Assembly (NCBI RefSeq): GCF_900162615.1
Contig: NZ_FUFN01000007.1
Location: forward strand, 97,830-161,829
Direction of reading: 5' to 3'
Length of the DNA stretch: 64,000 nt
Source: Virgibacillus proomii
Lineage (GTDB): Bacteria > Bacillota > Bacilli > Bacillales > Amphibacillaceae
A program made the translations under genes and the position numbers. A model generated the notes under the pieces. It was not told where the DNA came from, searched no databases, and saw only the letters and a list, made by a program, of their open reading frames with translations. Positions 23,958 to 32,481 of this stretch are shown here, one piece after another (within the stretch, counting starts at the first letter, position 1; every line of letters begins with the position of its first letter).

Positions 23958-26714
23958 CTATTGAAATGATCTCCTTACTCTTGTTTTTCTGTCTTGAACT
24001 TGCGTTATATCCTCAACAAATGTGTTAAATTCTTGACCGCCTATAGCTACGTTTATATAGGCTGGTTGTTTCGATACGGTCAATTCGTTGGTGTAGTCGT
24101 ATCGCAATGAGTTGTGCGACCTCCTGTTAACTCTATCAACTTGTGACGCTATATTACTAGGTTGTATTTCTTTGTTCATCGCTTCGGTCAATCCTGCCAT
24201 AGACCTAACCGCAACACCCCTGCCACGATCAATAGATTTGGCTATAGATTGCGGTATTTGTATTTTCATGATGTCACGCAAGGCTCCCTCTTTTGCAGGA
24301 GAAAATGGAAGAAAGTCGCGTATTTTACTTGTTACCTTGCCTATAGCATCTTTTACTTTACCGATCGAATCTGTTATACCTTTAGCAATAGACTTAACAA
24401 TATTTTTACCAGCGTCTAAAAACTTATCTTTTATGTTGGTCACGACGTTTAAAGCTTTATCCATACCGGATTTAACTGCATTTTTAACGGCGTTAAAAGC
24501 TTTGCTTGTAACCCCCTTGAGTGAGTTAAAAACATTAGATACTTTTGATTTTATGCTATTAACAACCCTAGCTATTACGCCTTTAATGCTATTCCAGATG
24601 CTCGAAATAATAGACTTTATGGCATTCATCACACTTGAAATTTTACTTTTAATAAAGTTGAACCCGGTTGATACAACGTCTTTCGCTTTAGTTACTCCGC
24701 CTTTAAAAAATCCAGATACCTTACTCCAAAGGTTTTTAACAATACCTGTTAGGCTTTTGAATAAGGTTTTTCCTAGTTTTAAAATCTTGCCGACAAACCA
24801 TAATTGGACTAGATTCCACACTAGTTTTACAGCACCAGCAACAATGCGCTTCACAGCTTCCCACATTTCTGACCAATTACCAGTAAATAAAGCGCTAAAA
24901 AACTGTATTACGCCTAAAATTACATCGATAGCACCTTGTATAACACCTTTAATAGCATTCCACGTTGAAACTATTAATGATTTTATTACTGGCCACAAAG
25001 TTTGCATAATAGTCCAAATCACAGTCATAACGGTTGTTATCACAGTTTTTATAACATTCCAAACGTTCATAGCTGCTTGCAAAATCATTTGTCCATGTTC
25101 ATTCCAAAAGGTTGTTAAGGTAGACCAAATTTGCATAACGAAAGCAACCACAGTCTGCACAACTGTGGTAATAACTGTTTTAATTTGGTTCCAAACCAAC
25201 ATAACTATTTCTCTGAATTTTTGGTTTTCTTGATACAACTTAATAAAAACAGGTATTAATATAGTGGTTATTATGGCAACTAAAGCTGTAATTGGATTGC
25301 TAATAAATGCAAACACTCGCATAACACCCAGCAAAACATTTCTTAAAACCGTTGTTTGCGCTATTAGTGGGGCGAATCTTGCGATCAGTGTCCCTAAACT
25401 ACCAACAAACATACCAGCGAAAGTGATTACAGTACCAAGAACTATTGCTAATGGTCCAATGATAGCAACTAAGCCAGCTATTACAACAGCAGCCATTTTA
25501 ACTTGTGGAGATAAGTTATTTAACCAAGTGATAAAATTTTGCAACATTTCAGCACCTTGCATTAAGGCAGGTCGCATCACTTCATATATACTAATTGCAA
25601 AGCCTTCAATACCAGATTTTATTTCTCTCCATTTCCCCCCTAATGTACCTTCCATTATGCCTGCCATTTTTTCGGCAGACCCACTAGAATTATTTATAGC
25701 GTCAGATAATTTGTTGTAATCTTTCTCTGATGCGTTTATCACAGCTAGTGCACCGGACATGGCTTCTTTACCAAAAATAGTAGCTGCATAAGAAGCTTTT
25801 TGATCATCTGTTAGGCCGCTAAACGAGGTTCTGAGGTCTCCCATTATTTCATCAAGCGTCTTCATACTGCCATCACTGTTTTTAATAGATATACCCAGTT
25901 CATCCATGGCGGTTTTCATAGCTTTGGTTGGTGATGCCAAGTTGGTGAACATTGACCTTAATGCCGTTCCTGCTTTTTCTCCTTTGATACCAGCATTAGA
26001 CATTAAACCAATAGCTGTCGCAGTATCTTCAACACTATATCCCAATGCACCGGCAACTGGAGCAGCATATTGCATAGCCATGCCCAATCCAGCAACGTTT
26101 GTGTTAGCGTTTGAAGAAGTTGCTGCTAAAACGTCAGCAAATCTGCTACTATCTTTGGCTTCTAATCCAAATGCGGTTAAAGAGTCGGTTACAATATCAC
26201 TCACAGACGCCAAATCTTCGCCAGATGCCGCCGCTAAACTCATGACTCCTTCGATTCCGTTAAGCATGTCTTCTGTTGACCAACCAGCCAACGCCATATA
26301 GTTTAATGCTTCTGCCGATTGACTCGCGCTAAATTTAGTTGTAGCCCCCATTTCTTTTGCTTTATCTCTTAATTGCTCTAATTGATCGCCAGTGGCACCA
26401 GAAATAGCTTGCACTCTAGCCATAGAATCATCAAAACTAACTCCTGTTGCTATTGCCGCTCCTCCCGCGGCTAGTAAGGGGGCGGTTAGATACATAGATG
26501 CGCTTCGCCCAGCTGATTTCATGCTATTTCCTACGCCTTTCATTTTGTTTCCAGCATTTTGCAGGGCGGTTCCCGCTGTTCTTATCGGCGTGGTGTCTAT
26601 GCTACTAATATTTTTCTTGAAATTTTTCAATCCAGAAATAGCATCATTAAAACCTTTATTAAACCCTGTCGTATTAGCTTTAAGAAAAGCCTCAACGGAA
26701 TAACTCTCAGTCAT
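23958..26714 (-). CDS. tail tape measure protein (TP901 core)
   Basis: 918 residues. Residues ~75-400 form the TP901 core (GVSFDDSMARVQAISGATG, TTKFSASQSAEALNYMALAG). Several hydrophobic segments lie at ~395-500 and a helical C-terminal half contains repeating W-N-x-I-K motifs. It sets tail length and helps DNA entry. The length suggests a tail of roughly 130-140 nm using about 0.15 nm per residue. The upstream chaperone pair is where expected. Confidence 0.95.
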   Translation of the reverse strand: MTESYSVEAFLKANTTGFNKGFNDAISGLKNFKKNISSIDTTPIRTAGTALQNAGNKMKGVGNSMKSAGRSASMYLTAPLLAAGGAAIATGVSFDDSMARVQAISGATGDQLEQLRDKAKEMGATTKFSASQSAEALNYMALAGWSTEDMLNGIEGVMSLAAASGEDLASVSDIVTDSLTAFGLEAKDSSRFADVLAATSSNANTNVAGLGMAMQYAAPVAGALGYSVEDTATAIGLMSNAGIKGEKAGTALRSMFTNLASPTKAMKTAMDELGISIKNSDGSMKTLDEIMGDLRTSFSGLTDDQKASYAATIFGKEAMSGALAVINASEKDYNKLSDAINNSSGSAEKMAGIMEGTLGGKWREIKSGIEGFAISIYEVMRPALMQGAEMLQNFITWLNNLSPQVKMAAVVIAGLVAIIGPLAIVLGTVITFAGMFVGSLGTLIARFAPLIAQTTVLRNVLLGVMRVFAFISNPITALVAIITTILIPVFIKLYQENQKFREIVMLVWNQIKTVITTVVQTVVAFVMQIWSTLTTFWNEHGQMILQAAMNVWNVIKTVITTVMTVIWTIMQTLWPVIKSLIVSTWNAIKGVIQGAIDVILGVIQFFSALFTGNWSEMWEAVKRIVAGAVKLVWNLVQLWFVGKILKLGKTLFKSLTGIVKNLWSKVSGFFKGGVTKAKDVVSTGFNFIKSKISSVMNAIKSIISSIWNSIKGVIARVVNSIKSKVSNVFNSLKGVTSKAFNAVKNAVKSGMDKALNVVTNIKDKFLDAGKNIVKSIAKGITDSIGKVKDAIGKVTSKIRDFLPFSPAKEGALRDIMKIQIPQSIAKSIDRGRGVAVRSMAGLTEAMNKEIQPSNIASQVDRVNRRSHNSLRYDYTNELTVSKQPAYINVAIGGQEFNTFVEDITQVQDRKTRVRRSFQ

Positions 26715-27021
26715 TTTCTACCCCCTTCCTATTAGCAACAGAAGCGATGCGAGCCATATTTCTCGCTTTTTTAGATATGGATTGTTTTGGTTTTGTTTCT
26801 TCCGCAATACGTTTTTCGTAATCAAAGAAATCTTTAAAACTCTTGAATACAGGAACTTGTTTTTTACCTTGCTCTTTTGTTGATGTAACTTGATGGTTTA
26901 ACCATGCTTGTAAATGCATATCGTGTTCTTTATCAATTCTTTTTAGTCGATATGCCTTCATCTTTAGTAGGTATTCCGGGAATTCCATAATCTTAATTTC
27001 TTGTAAACTCTTAATACCCAA
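26707..27021 (-). CDS. tail assembly chaperone, downstream part (gpT-like, probably made by frameshift)
   Basis: 104 residues in the -1 frame relative to the gene at 27,078-27,431. There is no ribosome binding site before its TTG 27,021. The same frame stays open upstream through the end of the first gene (reading TGLKKRSSNATYEDIILNC, then FRYLGIKSLQEI), so a fusion by frameshift near 27,085-27,115 is likely, as for gpG/gpGT of lambda. It ends overlapping the tape measure start. No textbook slippery heptamer is evident. Confidence 0.75.
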   Translation of the reverse strand: MGIKSLQEIKIMEFPEYLLKMKAYRLKRIDKEHDMHLQAWLNHQVTSTKEQGKKQVPVFKSFKDFFDYEKRIAEETKPKQSISKKARNMARIASVANRKGVEND

Positions 27022-27077
27022 ATACCTGAAACAATTTAGTATTATATCTTCATATGTCGCGTTAGAAGATCTCTTCT

Positions 27078-27431
27078 TTAAGCCTGTTGATTCGCTTTGA
27101 ACTGTTTCATTTTCGGCTTCAATAAAGGTGCTTCTTCTAACGCTTTCTGAAAAGCTTCAAATAATTGATCTAATTCATCTTTGCCTGCTTTTTCCGTGAT
27201 AAACATCTCGATATCTTGATTACTAGGTTTGGAATTGAGATAAGAAGTCCCGGATTTGATGGCGTTGTATAGCGCCCTTGGGTTTTTCATACTTAAGTAC
27301 ATAACGAGTGATTCAACCCCCATTCCAAATTGCATACCTTCAATGTTCTGCGTATAAATGTTGTCTAATGTATTAATAAAGTCCATGCCGAATCGCAATT
27401 CGTATTCTTTTCCGCCAATAGTTAGATTCAT
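27078..27431 (-). CDS. tail assembly chaperone (gpG-like)
   Basis: 117 residues: MNLTIGGKEYELRFGMDFI, then a helical body (ESLVMYLSMKNPRALYNAI) and an acidic/lysine-rich end. The length, and position between the major tail protein and tape measure, fit the G protein of siphophages, which coats the tape measure during tail assembly. Start ATG 27,431 has AGGAGGAATAAAC. Confidence 0.85.
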   Translation of the reverse strand: MNLTIGGKEYELRFGMDFINTLDNIYTQNIEGMQFGMGVESLVMYLSMKNPRALYNAIKSGTSYLNSKPSNQDIEMFITEKAGKDELDQLFEAFQKALEEAPLLKPKMKQFKANQQA

Positions 27432-27509
27432 GTTTATTCCTCCTAAAAATAAAATAGAGCAGGCATTTCCTGCTCCGTCTATTATAAAAAGCCCTGTCGT
27501 AACGCTAAA

Positions 27510-27576
27510 TTAACTCCAATACAACGAAACGCTATTATCTGTTACCGCTTCAACGTTTACGTTTACGGGCTTGTTA
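27510..27576 (-). promoter_or_regulatory. +1 frameshift extension of the major tail protein gene
   Basis: The gene ends CCC-TAA-C. Skipping one base after CCC opens 21 codons beginning NKPVNVNVEAVTDNSVSL and then YWS before a stop at 27,510. This is the pattern of strands A and B of a fibronectin type III domain. The downstream sequence forms AAGCCC / GGGCTT followed by TTTTT. The capsid gene ends in the same way. Confidence 0.7.
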
Positions 27577-28077
27577 GGGTGTCGCTTCTGCCACTGTGTC
27601 TTTAAATGCATATTGAACAGCTTCTTGCTGTTCTTCCGTTAAAGTCGCCATACCGAATTGCGGTTCCAATTCAACGATGAAGTTAGATGACACAGCAGAT
27701 TCATCCTCTGCCGATGCTGTTGGCTCCCAGCTATCCAAATAGCCTTGGCAATATACAGCGGGGTACTTACCCTCTTGATCTTTTAGTTCCTCATCTACCG
27801 TTACTTCCCATAATTCAAGCTTTTCACCTTTAAGTACAGATGTTTGTAACATATCGCTAACAGGATCATCTTTAGCTTGGATGGCGTCAATGGATACCTC
27901 TGTTTCTAATTCTCCAACCTTTACAACAGCACCATCTTTAGTAATTATTTTATCTAATTCTCTCGAATAAGAGAACGTATGTTCAGTCTGGAATACTAGT
28001 TTTGCAGCTTCTTTTGACTGATCTTTCAACAAACGGAACATCAATATCTTATTCTTACCTTGTTGCATTTCTGCCAT
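27574..28077 (-). CDS. major tail tube protein (TP901-1 family)
   Basis: 167 residues from ATG 28,077, fixed by AGGAGG upstream. KGNKILMFRLLKD-like N-terminus (actual GKNKILMFRLLKDQS), EHTFSYSRELDKIITKDGAV and AVYCQGYLDSWEPTASAED match the major tail family. It forms the tail tube. The stop region, CCC-TAA, may allow a minor extended form (see 27,510-27,576), as known for SPP1 gp17.1 and Listeria phage PSA Tsh. Confidence 0.92.
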   Translation of the reverse strand: MAEMQQGKNKILMFRLLKDQSKEAAKLVFQTEHTFSYSRELDKIITKDGAVVKVGELETEVSIDAIQAKDDPVSDMLQTSVLKGEKLELWEVTVDEELKDQEGKYPAVYCQGYLDSWEPTASAEDESAVSSNFIVELEPQFGMATLTEEQQEAVQYAFKDTVAEATP

Positions 28078-28088
28078 ACTATTACCTC

Positions 28089-28478
28089 CTAATGAAATCT
28101 GAATTCTACTTCTATAATTCCTCGCCAATATCTTTCTGTGCCTGTTTTTCCTTGAACAGATCTATCAGAAACGTTTTTGACCGTTACATAAAAGTTTTCG
28201 GTATGCTTTATTTTTCTAAAAGCTTCCTTAAGGTTGTTTACCATAGTTGTTAATTCTCGCCTTTTGCGATAGTTATGGTAAACATTAATCGTTTGTTGTA
28301 CATTGCCGTAAAGCAAATCCTTTGTCCTTAAGTCTTGACTAAATTGCTCACCTATATGGACAAAAGGTAATCCATAATCATTGGCAGGCAAATAATCAAC
28401 CGTATTATATCCGAGTGAAAGAGACCGTTTAAATACCTCATCGAATAACTGTTGTTGCGGTGATTTCCTTTCCTCCAA
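28089..28478 (-). CDS. tail terminator / minor tail protein (DUF3168-like position)
   Basis: 129 residues: LFDEVFKRSLSLGYNTVDYL, PFVHIGEQFSQDLRTKD, QQTINVYHNYRKRREL. The alpha-beta pattern and the position just before the major tail protein fit the tail terminator that caps the tube. The next gene upstream overlaps closely (6-bp gap). Confidence 0.8.
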   Translation of the reverse strand: MEERKSPQQQLFDEVFKRSLSLGYNTVDYLPANDYGLPFVHIGEQFSQDLRTKDLLYGNVQQTINVYHNYRKRRELTTMVNNLKEAFRKIKHTENFYVTVKNVSDRSVQGKTGTERYWRGIIEVEFRFH

Positions 28479-28484
28479 AATAAA

Positions 28485-28808
28485 TCACCTCACCAATCTA
28501 TCTAAATCTTTTTTAAATTGTTCTATTTGTTCGTAGTATGCAGGTCTTAAGTGAGGTTGGGCATCCATAAACCTAGTACCCCATTCGATGTATGGCGCAT
28601 AATCTGCAGTCGAAGCTACTCGACCAGTTAAACCGCGTACATCTATCTGTATTTTGCGTTTTAAATTACCGCTTTTGACAGGCGCATAATTTTGGGCTTT
28701 GCTTTGCATTTCGGACGCATTGATTTGTATTGCTTTTTGTACGTCTTTAGCTTCCGCCCTCTCTCTCAAACCCCTTTCAAGTGCATCTATACCTTTTAAT
28801 TTAATCAT
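28485..28808 (-). CDS. HK97 gp10-like tail completion protein
   Basis: 107 residues. The typical pattern is NASEMQSKAQNYAPVKSGNL followed by KRKI and the C-terminal YAPYIEWGTRFMDAQPHLRP. Proteins of this family complete the tail-head interface. It overlaps the upstream gene by 4 bases. Confidence 0.92.
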   Translation of the reverse strand: MIKLKGIDALERGLRERAEAKDVQKAIQINASEMQSKAQNYAPVKSGNLKRKIQIDVRGLTGRVASTADYAPYIEWGTRFMDAQPHLRPAYYEQIEQFKKDLDRLVR

Positions 28809-29116
28809 TGAGAGACGCCCTCCAAATAAAAAACGCCTTTCCTGTAATCGGATTGGCGTTGCGGTTTATATTTGGTTTTTTTATCGTCGTTTATATAAGC
28901 GTAATCTACTTTTCCAACATAAGGGCGTTGTAACCTAGCAACAACAACCTTTTTATCAATCTCTCCAAACAATTCATTTGTACGCTCTATACCTAAAGTT
29001 GATACATTACATGGTTTGGTAGTTTCAATTATTTTTCCGTCCACGTACTCGCCTTTTATAGGGTCATAGTACGAATCGGTTTGATTAACAAGAGTTATGC
29101 GATCGTCAAATCTCAT
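28805..29116 (-). CDS. head closure / head-tail adaptor protein (SPP1 gp16-like)
   Basis: 103 residues: RFDDRITLVNQTDSYYDPI, GIERTNELFGEIDKKVVVAR, YRKGVFYLEGVSQ. The small beta-barrel pattern of head stoppers, which close the capsid after DNA packaging. Coupled by 4-bp overlaps on both sides. Confidence 0.85.
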   Translation of the reverse strand: MRFDDRITLVNQTDSYYDPIKGEYVDGKIIETTKPCNVSTLGIERTNELFGEIDKKVVVARLQRPYVGKVDYAYINDDKKTKYKPQRQSDYRKGVFYLEGVSQ

Positions 29117-29448
29117 ATAAACAACACCTTCCCCCTACCAGGTTTCTCTGGTGGTTCTTTATGTGCTGCAATAATACTTTTGTACGGTGTAAATTCCTCT
29201 TTTAAATCATAAAAACTTATTGAGTGACCTTCAACAGATTCTGATTTCATACCCTCACTACCAATGCGGTTGTACCGTCGTATAGTTATTTCTTCAACGA
29301 TAAAATTAAGGGGTGATGGTATTTCCTCTTTACCTAGCAAAGCTTTTAAATGACTACTCACATTATTAATAAGGACATCAAGGACAGGGTCCTGCAAATT
29401 GTCCTTGATGTCCAATACTGTTTTAATGTTTGCTTTAACATCAACCAT
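29113..29448 (-). CDS. head-tail connector (SPP1 gp15 / HK97 gp6-like)
   Basis: 111 residues from ATG 29,448 (GAAGGTG upstream). A helical adaptor: VKANIKTVLDIKDNLQDPV, VLINNVSSHLKALLG, FIVEEITIRRYNRIGSEGM, and the motif GHSISFY. It forms the ring under the portal. Confidence 0.88.
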   Translation of the reverse strand: MVDVKANIKTVLDIKDNLQDPVLDVLINNVSSHLKALLGKEEIPSPLNFIVEEITIRRYNRIGSEGMKSESVEGHSISFYDLKEEFTPYKSIIAAHKEPPEKPGRGKVLFI

Positions 29449-29449
29449 T

Positions 29450-30145
29450 TTAAGCACCTTCTTCTGGTTTAGGGACTACAGTTATAGCTGCGGTATCTGT
29501 TTTAATTCCATCTTCTGTGGTGACGGTAATAGTAGCTTGACCTTCTTTTTTCGATGTTACTAGTCCGCTACTATTTACAACAGCAATCGTATCATCACTG
29601 GTTGAATACGTTACTTTTTTATTGTCTGCATTATCGGGTGCAATAGTTGCGGTTAATTGTTGAGTAGACCCGACCTCGATTTCTGCACTTTTTGGCGATA
29701 TGGTCACACCAGTAACTGGTTGCTTAACGTTAACCGTTGCGGTGCCCTTAACATCTCCTTTATCTGTGGAAGTTGCAGTAATTGTCACTTGTCCTTTAGA
29801 AACTGCGGAAACTTTACCATTGGTATCAATAGTCGCGATCTTATCGTCAGTACTTGACCAAGTTACAGTTTGTTTTGCTGTATCTGGTGAAACTTTGGCG
29901 GTTAAATTTTTTAAGCCACCAACATTCAAATTATTGGTTTTCGGACTGACATCGATTGATTGCGGTTCGCTATAATTTGTGGTTAAAGTTACGAGATCGG
30001 ATAATTCACTTTCTCCTACCAAATTTTCAGCACTAACTTGGTATTGGTATTGAGTATTAGGCGTTAATCCCTCATCTGTGTAAGTCTTTTCCTTTAATCC
30101 ACTAGCCACTTTGCTGCCATCGCGATAAACGTTATAAGTTACCAT
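29450..30145 (-). CDS. capsid-associated protein: partial FN3 domain plus two BIG2 Ig-like domains
   Basis: 231 residues with a strong AGGAGG before ATG 30,145. Residues ~1-58 are the later strands of a fibronectin type III domain (VTYNVYRDGSKVASG, YTDEGLTPNTQYQYQVSAEN), lacking strands A and B. Two bacterial Ig-like group 2 domains follow (SIDVSPKTNNLNVGGLKNL ... and TISPKSAEIEVGSTQQLTA ...). Such domains decorate phage surfaces and may bind bacterial glycans or mucin. The missing FN3 strands are encoded in the +1 frame at the end of the capsid gene just upstream, suggesting an ancestral capsid fusion that is now split. Confidence 0.85.
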   Translation of the reverse strand: MVTYNVYRDGSKVASGLKEKTYTDEGLTPNTQYQYQVSAENLVGESELSDLVTLTTNYSEPQSIDVSPKTNNLNVGGLKNLTAKVSPDTAKQTVTWSSTDDKIATIDTNGKVSAVSKGQVTITATSTDKGDVKGTATVNVKQPVTGVTISPKSAEIEVGSTQQLTATIAPDNADNKKVTYSTSDDTIAVVNSSGLVTSKKEGQATITVTTEDGIKTDTAAITVVPKPEEGA

Positions 30146-30192
30146 GTTATCCTCCTTTCAAATTCTTTCCGTTGAAAAAGCCCTGTCTATGG

Positions 30193-30259
30193 TCAACCCC
30201 AAGAAAGGCTTGCTGTTGTATCCGTCTTGGAATTAACCGATAGATTTACGGGCCTATTA
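30193..30259 (-). promoter_or_regulatory. +1 frameshift extension of the major capsid gene
   Basis: The gene ends CCC-TAA. A +1 slip at CCC opens 21 codons, NRPVNLSVNSKTDTTASLSW plus one, then TGA at 30,193. These look like strands A and B of the FN3 domain whose remainder starts the next gene. A stem AGGCCC / GGGCTT with TTTTT follows, between the two genes. Confidence 0.7.
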
Positions 30260-31168
30260 GGGAGTAGTTGCAGGTTGAATTTTAGCAAAAGCATCATCTT
30301 TAAGAACCATGAAACCAACGTCCATACTCGCACGAATAGCAATCAATTCACGTTCAAACAAATTGATAGGGTCGCCATTTTCATCAACAATAGAAGATAG
30401 TTGGGCATCTTCTGAAATAGAATAATTAAGATTGTAAGGGATGCCGTAACGTACATAGTTAAAGTTTCCTGCAAACAACTCACCTTTTTTCATTTCGTTT
30501 GATTCAAGGTCTACAACTGGTGAGCCATCTAACGTGTTATTTGTGCGGTCGTATAAACGTTGCGGGTCTGTAATTGTTCCATCTTCTTGCTTGTAGCCAT
30601 CAACAATATTACGTAGCAATGATCTGTTTTGCTTTTTAGATACAAACGCGTTTATGTCAAAGCCTGCATCGTTAACAAAATCTGTTAGAGTAAAAAAGTT
30701 TTCGCTGTTTATTTCGCCCTCTACTAATTGCCCTTCTGTTGTAATAGACTGTGCTAATGATTGCGGGAATGGATTGTCCACACCTAAAATCGTAGCTTCA
30801 TCAAATTTCTTATAAAAAGCTTCTGCAATCAAAGGGCGAACCTCATTAAAAAATCCCGATAGAGTATATTGTAAAAACTCACGGGATACTGGTACGATAA
30901 CACCTAACTTTTTAGCAACCATTTTAGCAGTAAGCCATTGTGGTTTTGATGTACGGATCACTTCACCTTCACCTACCCAATAAGCGCCTACGCCCTCAGC
31001 TAGGTATTGGAATTCTTTTTCTTGCTTAGTCATTTCCTCATACTGCGCTAAACGCATCATAACTGAGTTAGACATAACATCTCTTAGCATTAAAGTTCCT
31101 TGTTCTTGTGGAATTTTACCTGTTTTTGCATTTTGTAGCATTACATCATCTGGGTTAAAAGTTGGCAT
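30257..31168 (-). CDS. major capsid protein, HK97 fold
   Basis: 303 residues with the HK97-type pattern: MLRDVMSNSVMMRLAQYEEM, EGVIRTSKPQWLTAKMVAK-like region (actual GEVIRTSKPQWLTAKMVAKK), LGVIVPVSREFLQYTLSGFF, IAEAFYKKFDEATILG, and the end LIAIRASMDVGFMVLKDDAF. It forms the icosahedral shell with the scaffold encoded upstream. The end, CCC-TAA, may be a programmed +1 frameshift site (see 30,193-30,259). Confidence 0.93.
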   Translation of the reverse strand: MPTFNPDDVMLQNAKTGKIPQEQGTLMLRDVMSNSVMMRLAQYEEMTKQEKEFQYLAEGVGAYWVGEGEVIRTSKPQWLTAKMVAKKLGVIVPVSREFLQYTLSGFFNEVRPLIAEAFYKKFDEATILGVDNPFPQSLAQSITTEGQLVEGEINSENFFTLTDFVNDAGFDINAFVSKKQNRSLLRNIVDGYKQEDGTITDPQRLYDRTNNTLDGSPVVDLESNEMKKGELFAGNFNYVRYGIPYNLNYSISEDAQLSSIVDENGDPINLFERELIAIRASMDVGFMVLKDDAFAKIQPATTP

Positions 31169-31181
31169 GTTAATATTCCTC

Positions 31182-31787
31182 CTAAATAATTCTATTTTCT
31201 TTTGCTAATTCAGCAATGTTTTTAATGTTTTTATTACTTGTTCCCGCTCCGCTGTTAGGTGAGTCTTGGCGCAATTTTTCTTTAACAGCTTTATTTACAG
31301 CTGTATCAAACGCCTTTTTAAATGAGTTGATGTTTTCTAGTGTTTTTTCAGCATCTTCCGCAAGTAAAAAGTCAGCAAATTCAGTCGGTAGTTCTTTATT
31401 ACTCAAGTCCGTAATTGCTTCCGCCTTTAACTCCTTGCGTTTTAGTTCGTTTTCACGATCTTGTAATTCTTTTTCACGCTTGGTCATGCGTTCTTCTTCT
31501 TGCTCTTTTTCAGATAGCTTAGACAAGCGCTTTTCTTCTTCTAAAGCCTTTTCGATAGCTTTCTGTGTTTTTGTTTCCCACTCTTGTTCTTTCTTTTGTA
31601 AAGCACTTTGCAACTTGCGATCAGATTCAGATTCAATTTTCTTTTGTAGTTCTTCTCCCGTTAGCTCTACTTTAGTAGATTCTCCGCCTCTCGGGTCTGT
31701 TGGTTCTTTCGGTGGATCTGCAGGCGGTTCATTCGGATCAGCGAAAGTCTGCAAATTCATTTTTAATAGTTTTATAGGTTTTTTCAT
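31182..31787 (-). CDS. capsid scaffolding protein (DUF4355)
   Basis: 201 residues: an N-terminal LLKMNLQTFADPNEP motif common in these scaffolds, a Pro-rich linker, a very charged coiled-coil (KTQKAIEKALEEEKRL ...) and a C-terminal capsid-binding helix. It guides capsid assembly and then leaves. It lies directly before the capsid gene. Confidence 0.92.
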   Translation of the reverse strand: MKKPIKLLKMNLQTFADPNEPPADPPKEPTDPRGGESTKVELTGEELQKKIESESDRKLQSALQKKEQEWETKTQKAIEKALEEEKRLSKLSEKEQEEERMTKREKELQDRENELKRKELKAEAITDLSNKELPTEFADFLLAEDAEKTLENINSFKKAFDTAVNKAVKEKLRQDSPNSGAGTSNKNIKNIAELAKENRII

Positions 31788-31971
31788 TTTCGTTTTTCCT
31801 CCTATCCCACATACGCATTATTCCCTTAATATTTCAAAGTATTAAAAAGCCCCACACACGCTATACAAGACCATGTACGACAGTTTAATGCATTTACTCT
31901 ATTAAGTTACAAATACCCATGCACGATTGATTAATTGCATAATGAATAGCCCTGTTTATAACGTCTATTGG

Positions 31972-32220
31972 CTAAAGACAAGTATCGTAATCACCCCGCA
32001 TCAAAGTCCATGCTTCTATTCCTAGCTCTTTGCACCATACTTCTTTCTGGATAAATTCTTTTCCCTTTAATTCGTAAACCGCAACATAGGGTTCATGGTC
32101 ATAATAACTAGCTTGTAGTTCTGCTTGTTTCTTCGCAAATTCAAAATCATTATATATGCCGACGTCTTGCACGGGGTTATAATAATCATTTCCCATCACG
32201 TAAGCTTCATGGATAGTCAA
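31972..32220 (-). CDS. small hypothetical phage protein
   Basis: 82 residues using TTG 32,220, which has AAAGGAG seven bases upstream; GTG 32,250 overlaps the previous gene but has no site. YYNPVQDVGIYNDFEFAKK, YYDHEPYVAVYELKGKEF and EAWTLMRGDYDTCL look like a compact alpha-beta protein. Function unknown. Confidence 0.65.
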   Translation of the reverse strand: MTIHEAYVMGNDYYNPVQDVGIYNDFEFAKKQAELQASYYDHEPYVAVYELKGKEFIQKEVWCKELGIEAWTLMRGDYDTCL

Positions 32221-32246
32221 AAAAACAACTCCTTTTTTGGTTATTT

Positions 32247-32477
32247 TCACATATCATCCATAATATATTGCTTACCTACTTCTAAATAACCGATTGCTTC
32301 TGTTGTCCACATTTCGCTCCAGCCGACTTCCAAAACTCCTTCTTTGCTTTTTATTACATAGCAAAGTTTTTCAATCTTTCCATCCTCAATGGCTTTTAAT
32401 AAATCTCCTGCCAATCTTTTCGGGGTGTAGTTTCCTTCTTTCTTCGCTTTAGCTTCTTCAAAGTCGATTGGTTTCAT
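32247..32477 (-). CDS. small hypothetical phage protein
   Basis: 76 residues: KPIDFEEAKAKKEGNY, then LAGDLLKAIEDGKIEKLCYV, KEGVLEVGWSEMWTTEAIGY. It resembles small morphogenesis-region proteins of Firmicutes phages that carry a W-S-x-M-W motif. Function unknown. Confidence 0.7.
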   Translation of the reverse strand: MKPIDFEEAKAKKEGNYTPKRLAGDLLKAIEDGKIEKLCYVIKSKEGVLEVGWSEMWTTEAIGYLEVGKQYIMDDM

Positions 32478-32481
32478 TTAA

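Noticed and set aside
24112..25233. Long + strand open frame (373 codons) opposite the tape measure gene
   Set aside because: It is the antisense shadow of the repetitive helical tape measure protein and has no ribosome binding site or recognisable domain.
25264..26703. Three + strand frames opposite the tape measure N-terminus
   Set aside because: Alanine/isoleucine-rich antisense of a real gene, without starts that have a site.
31216..31845. + strand frame opposite the scaffold gene
   Set aside because: A serine/phenylalanine-rich shadow of the lysine/glutamate-rich scaffold.
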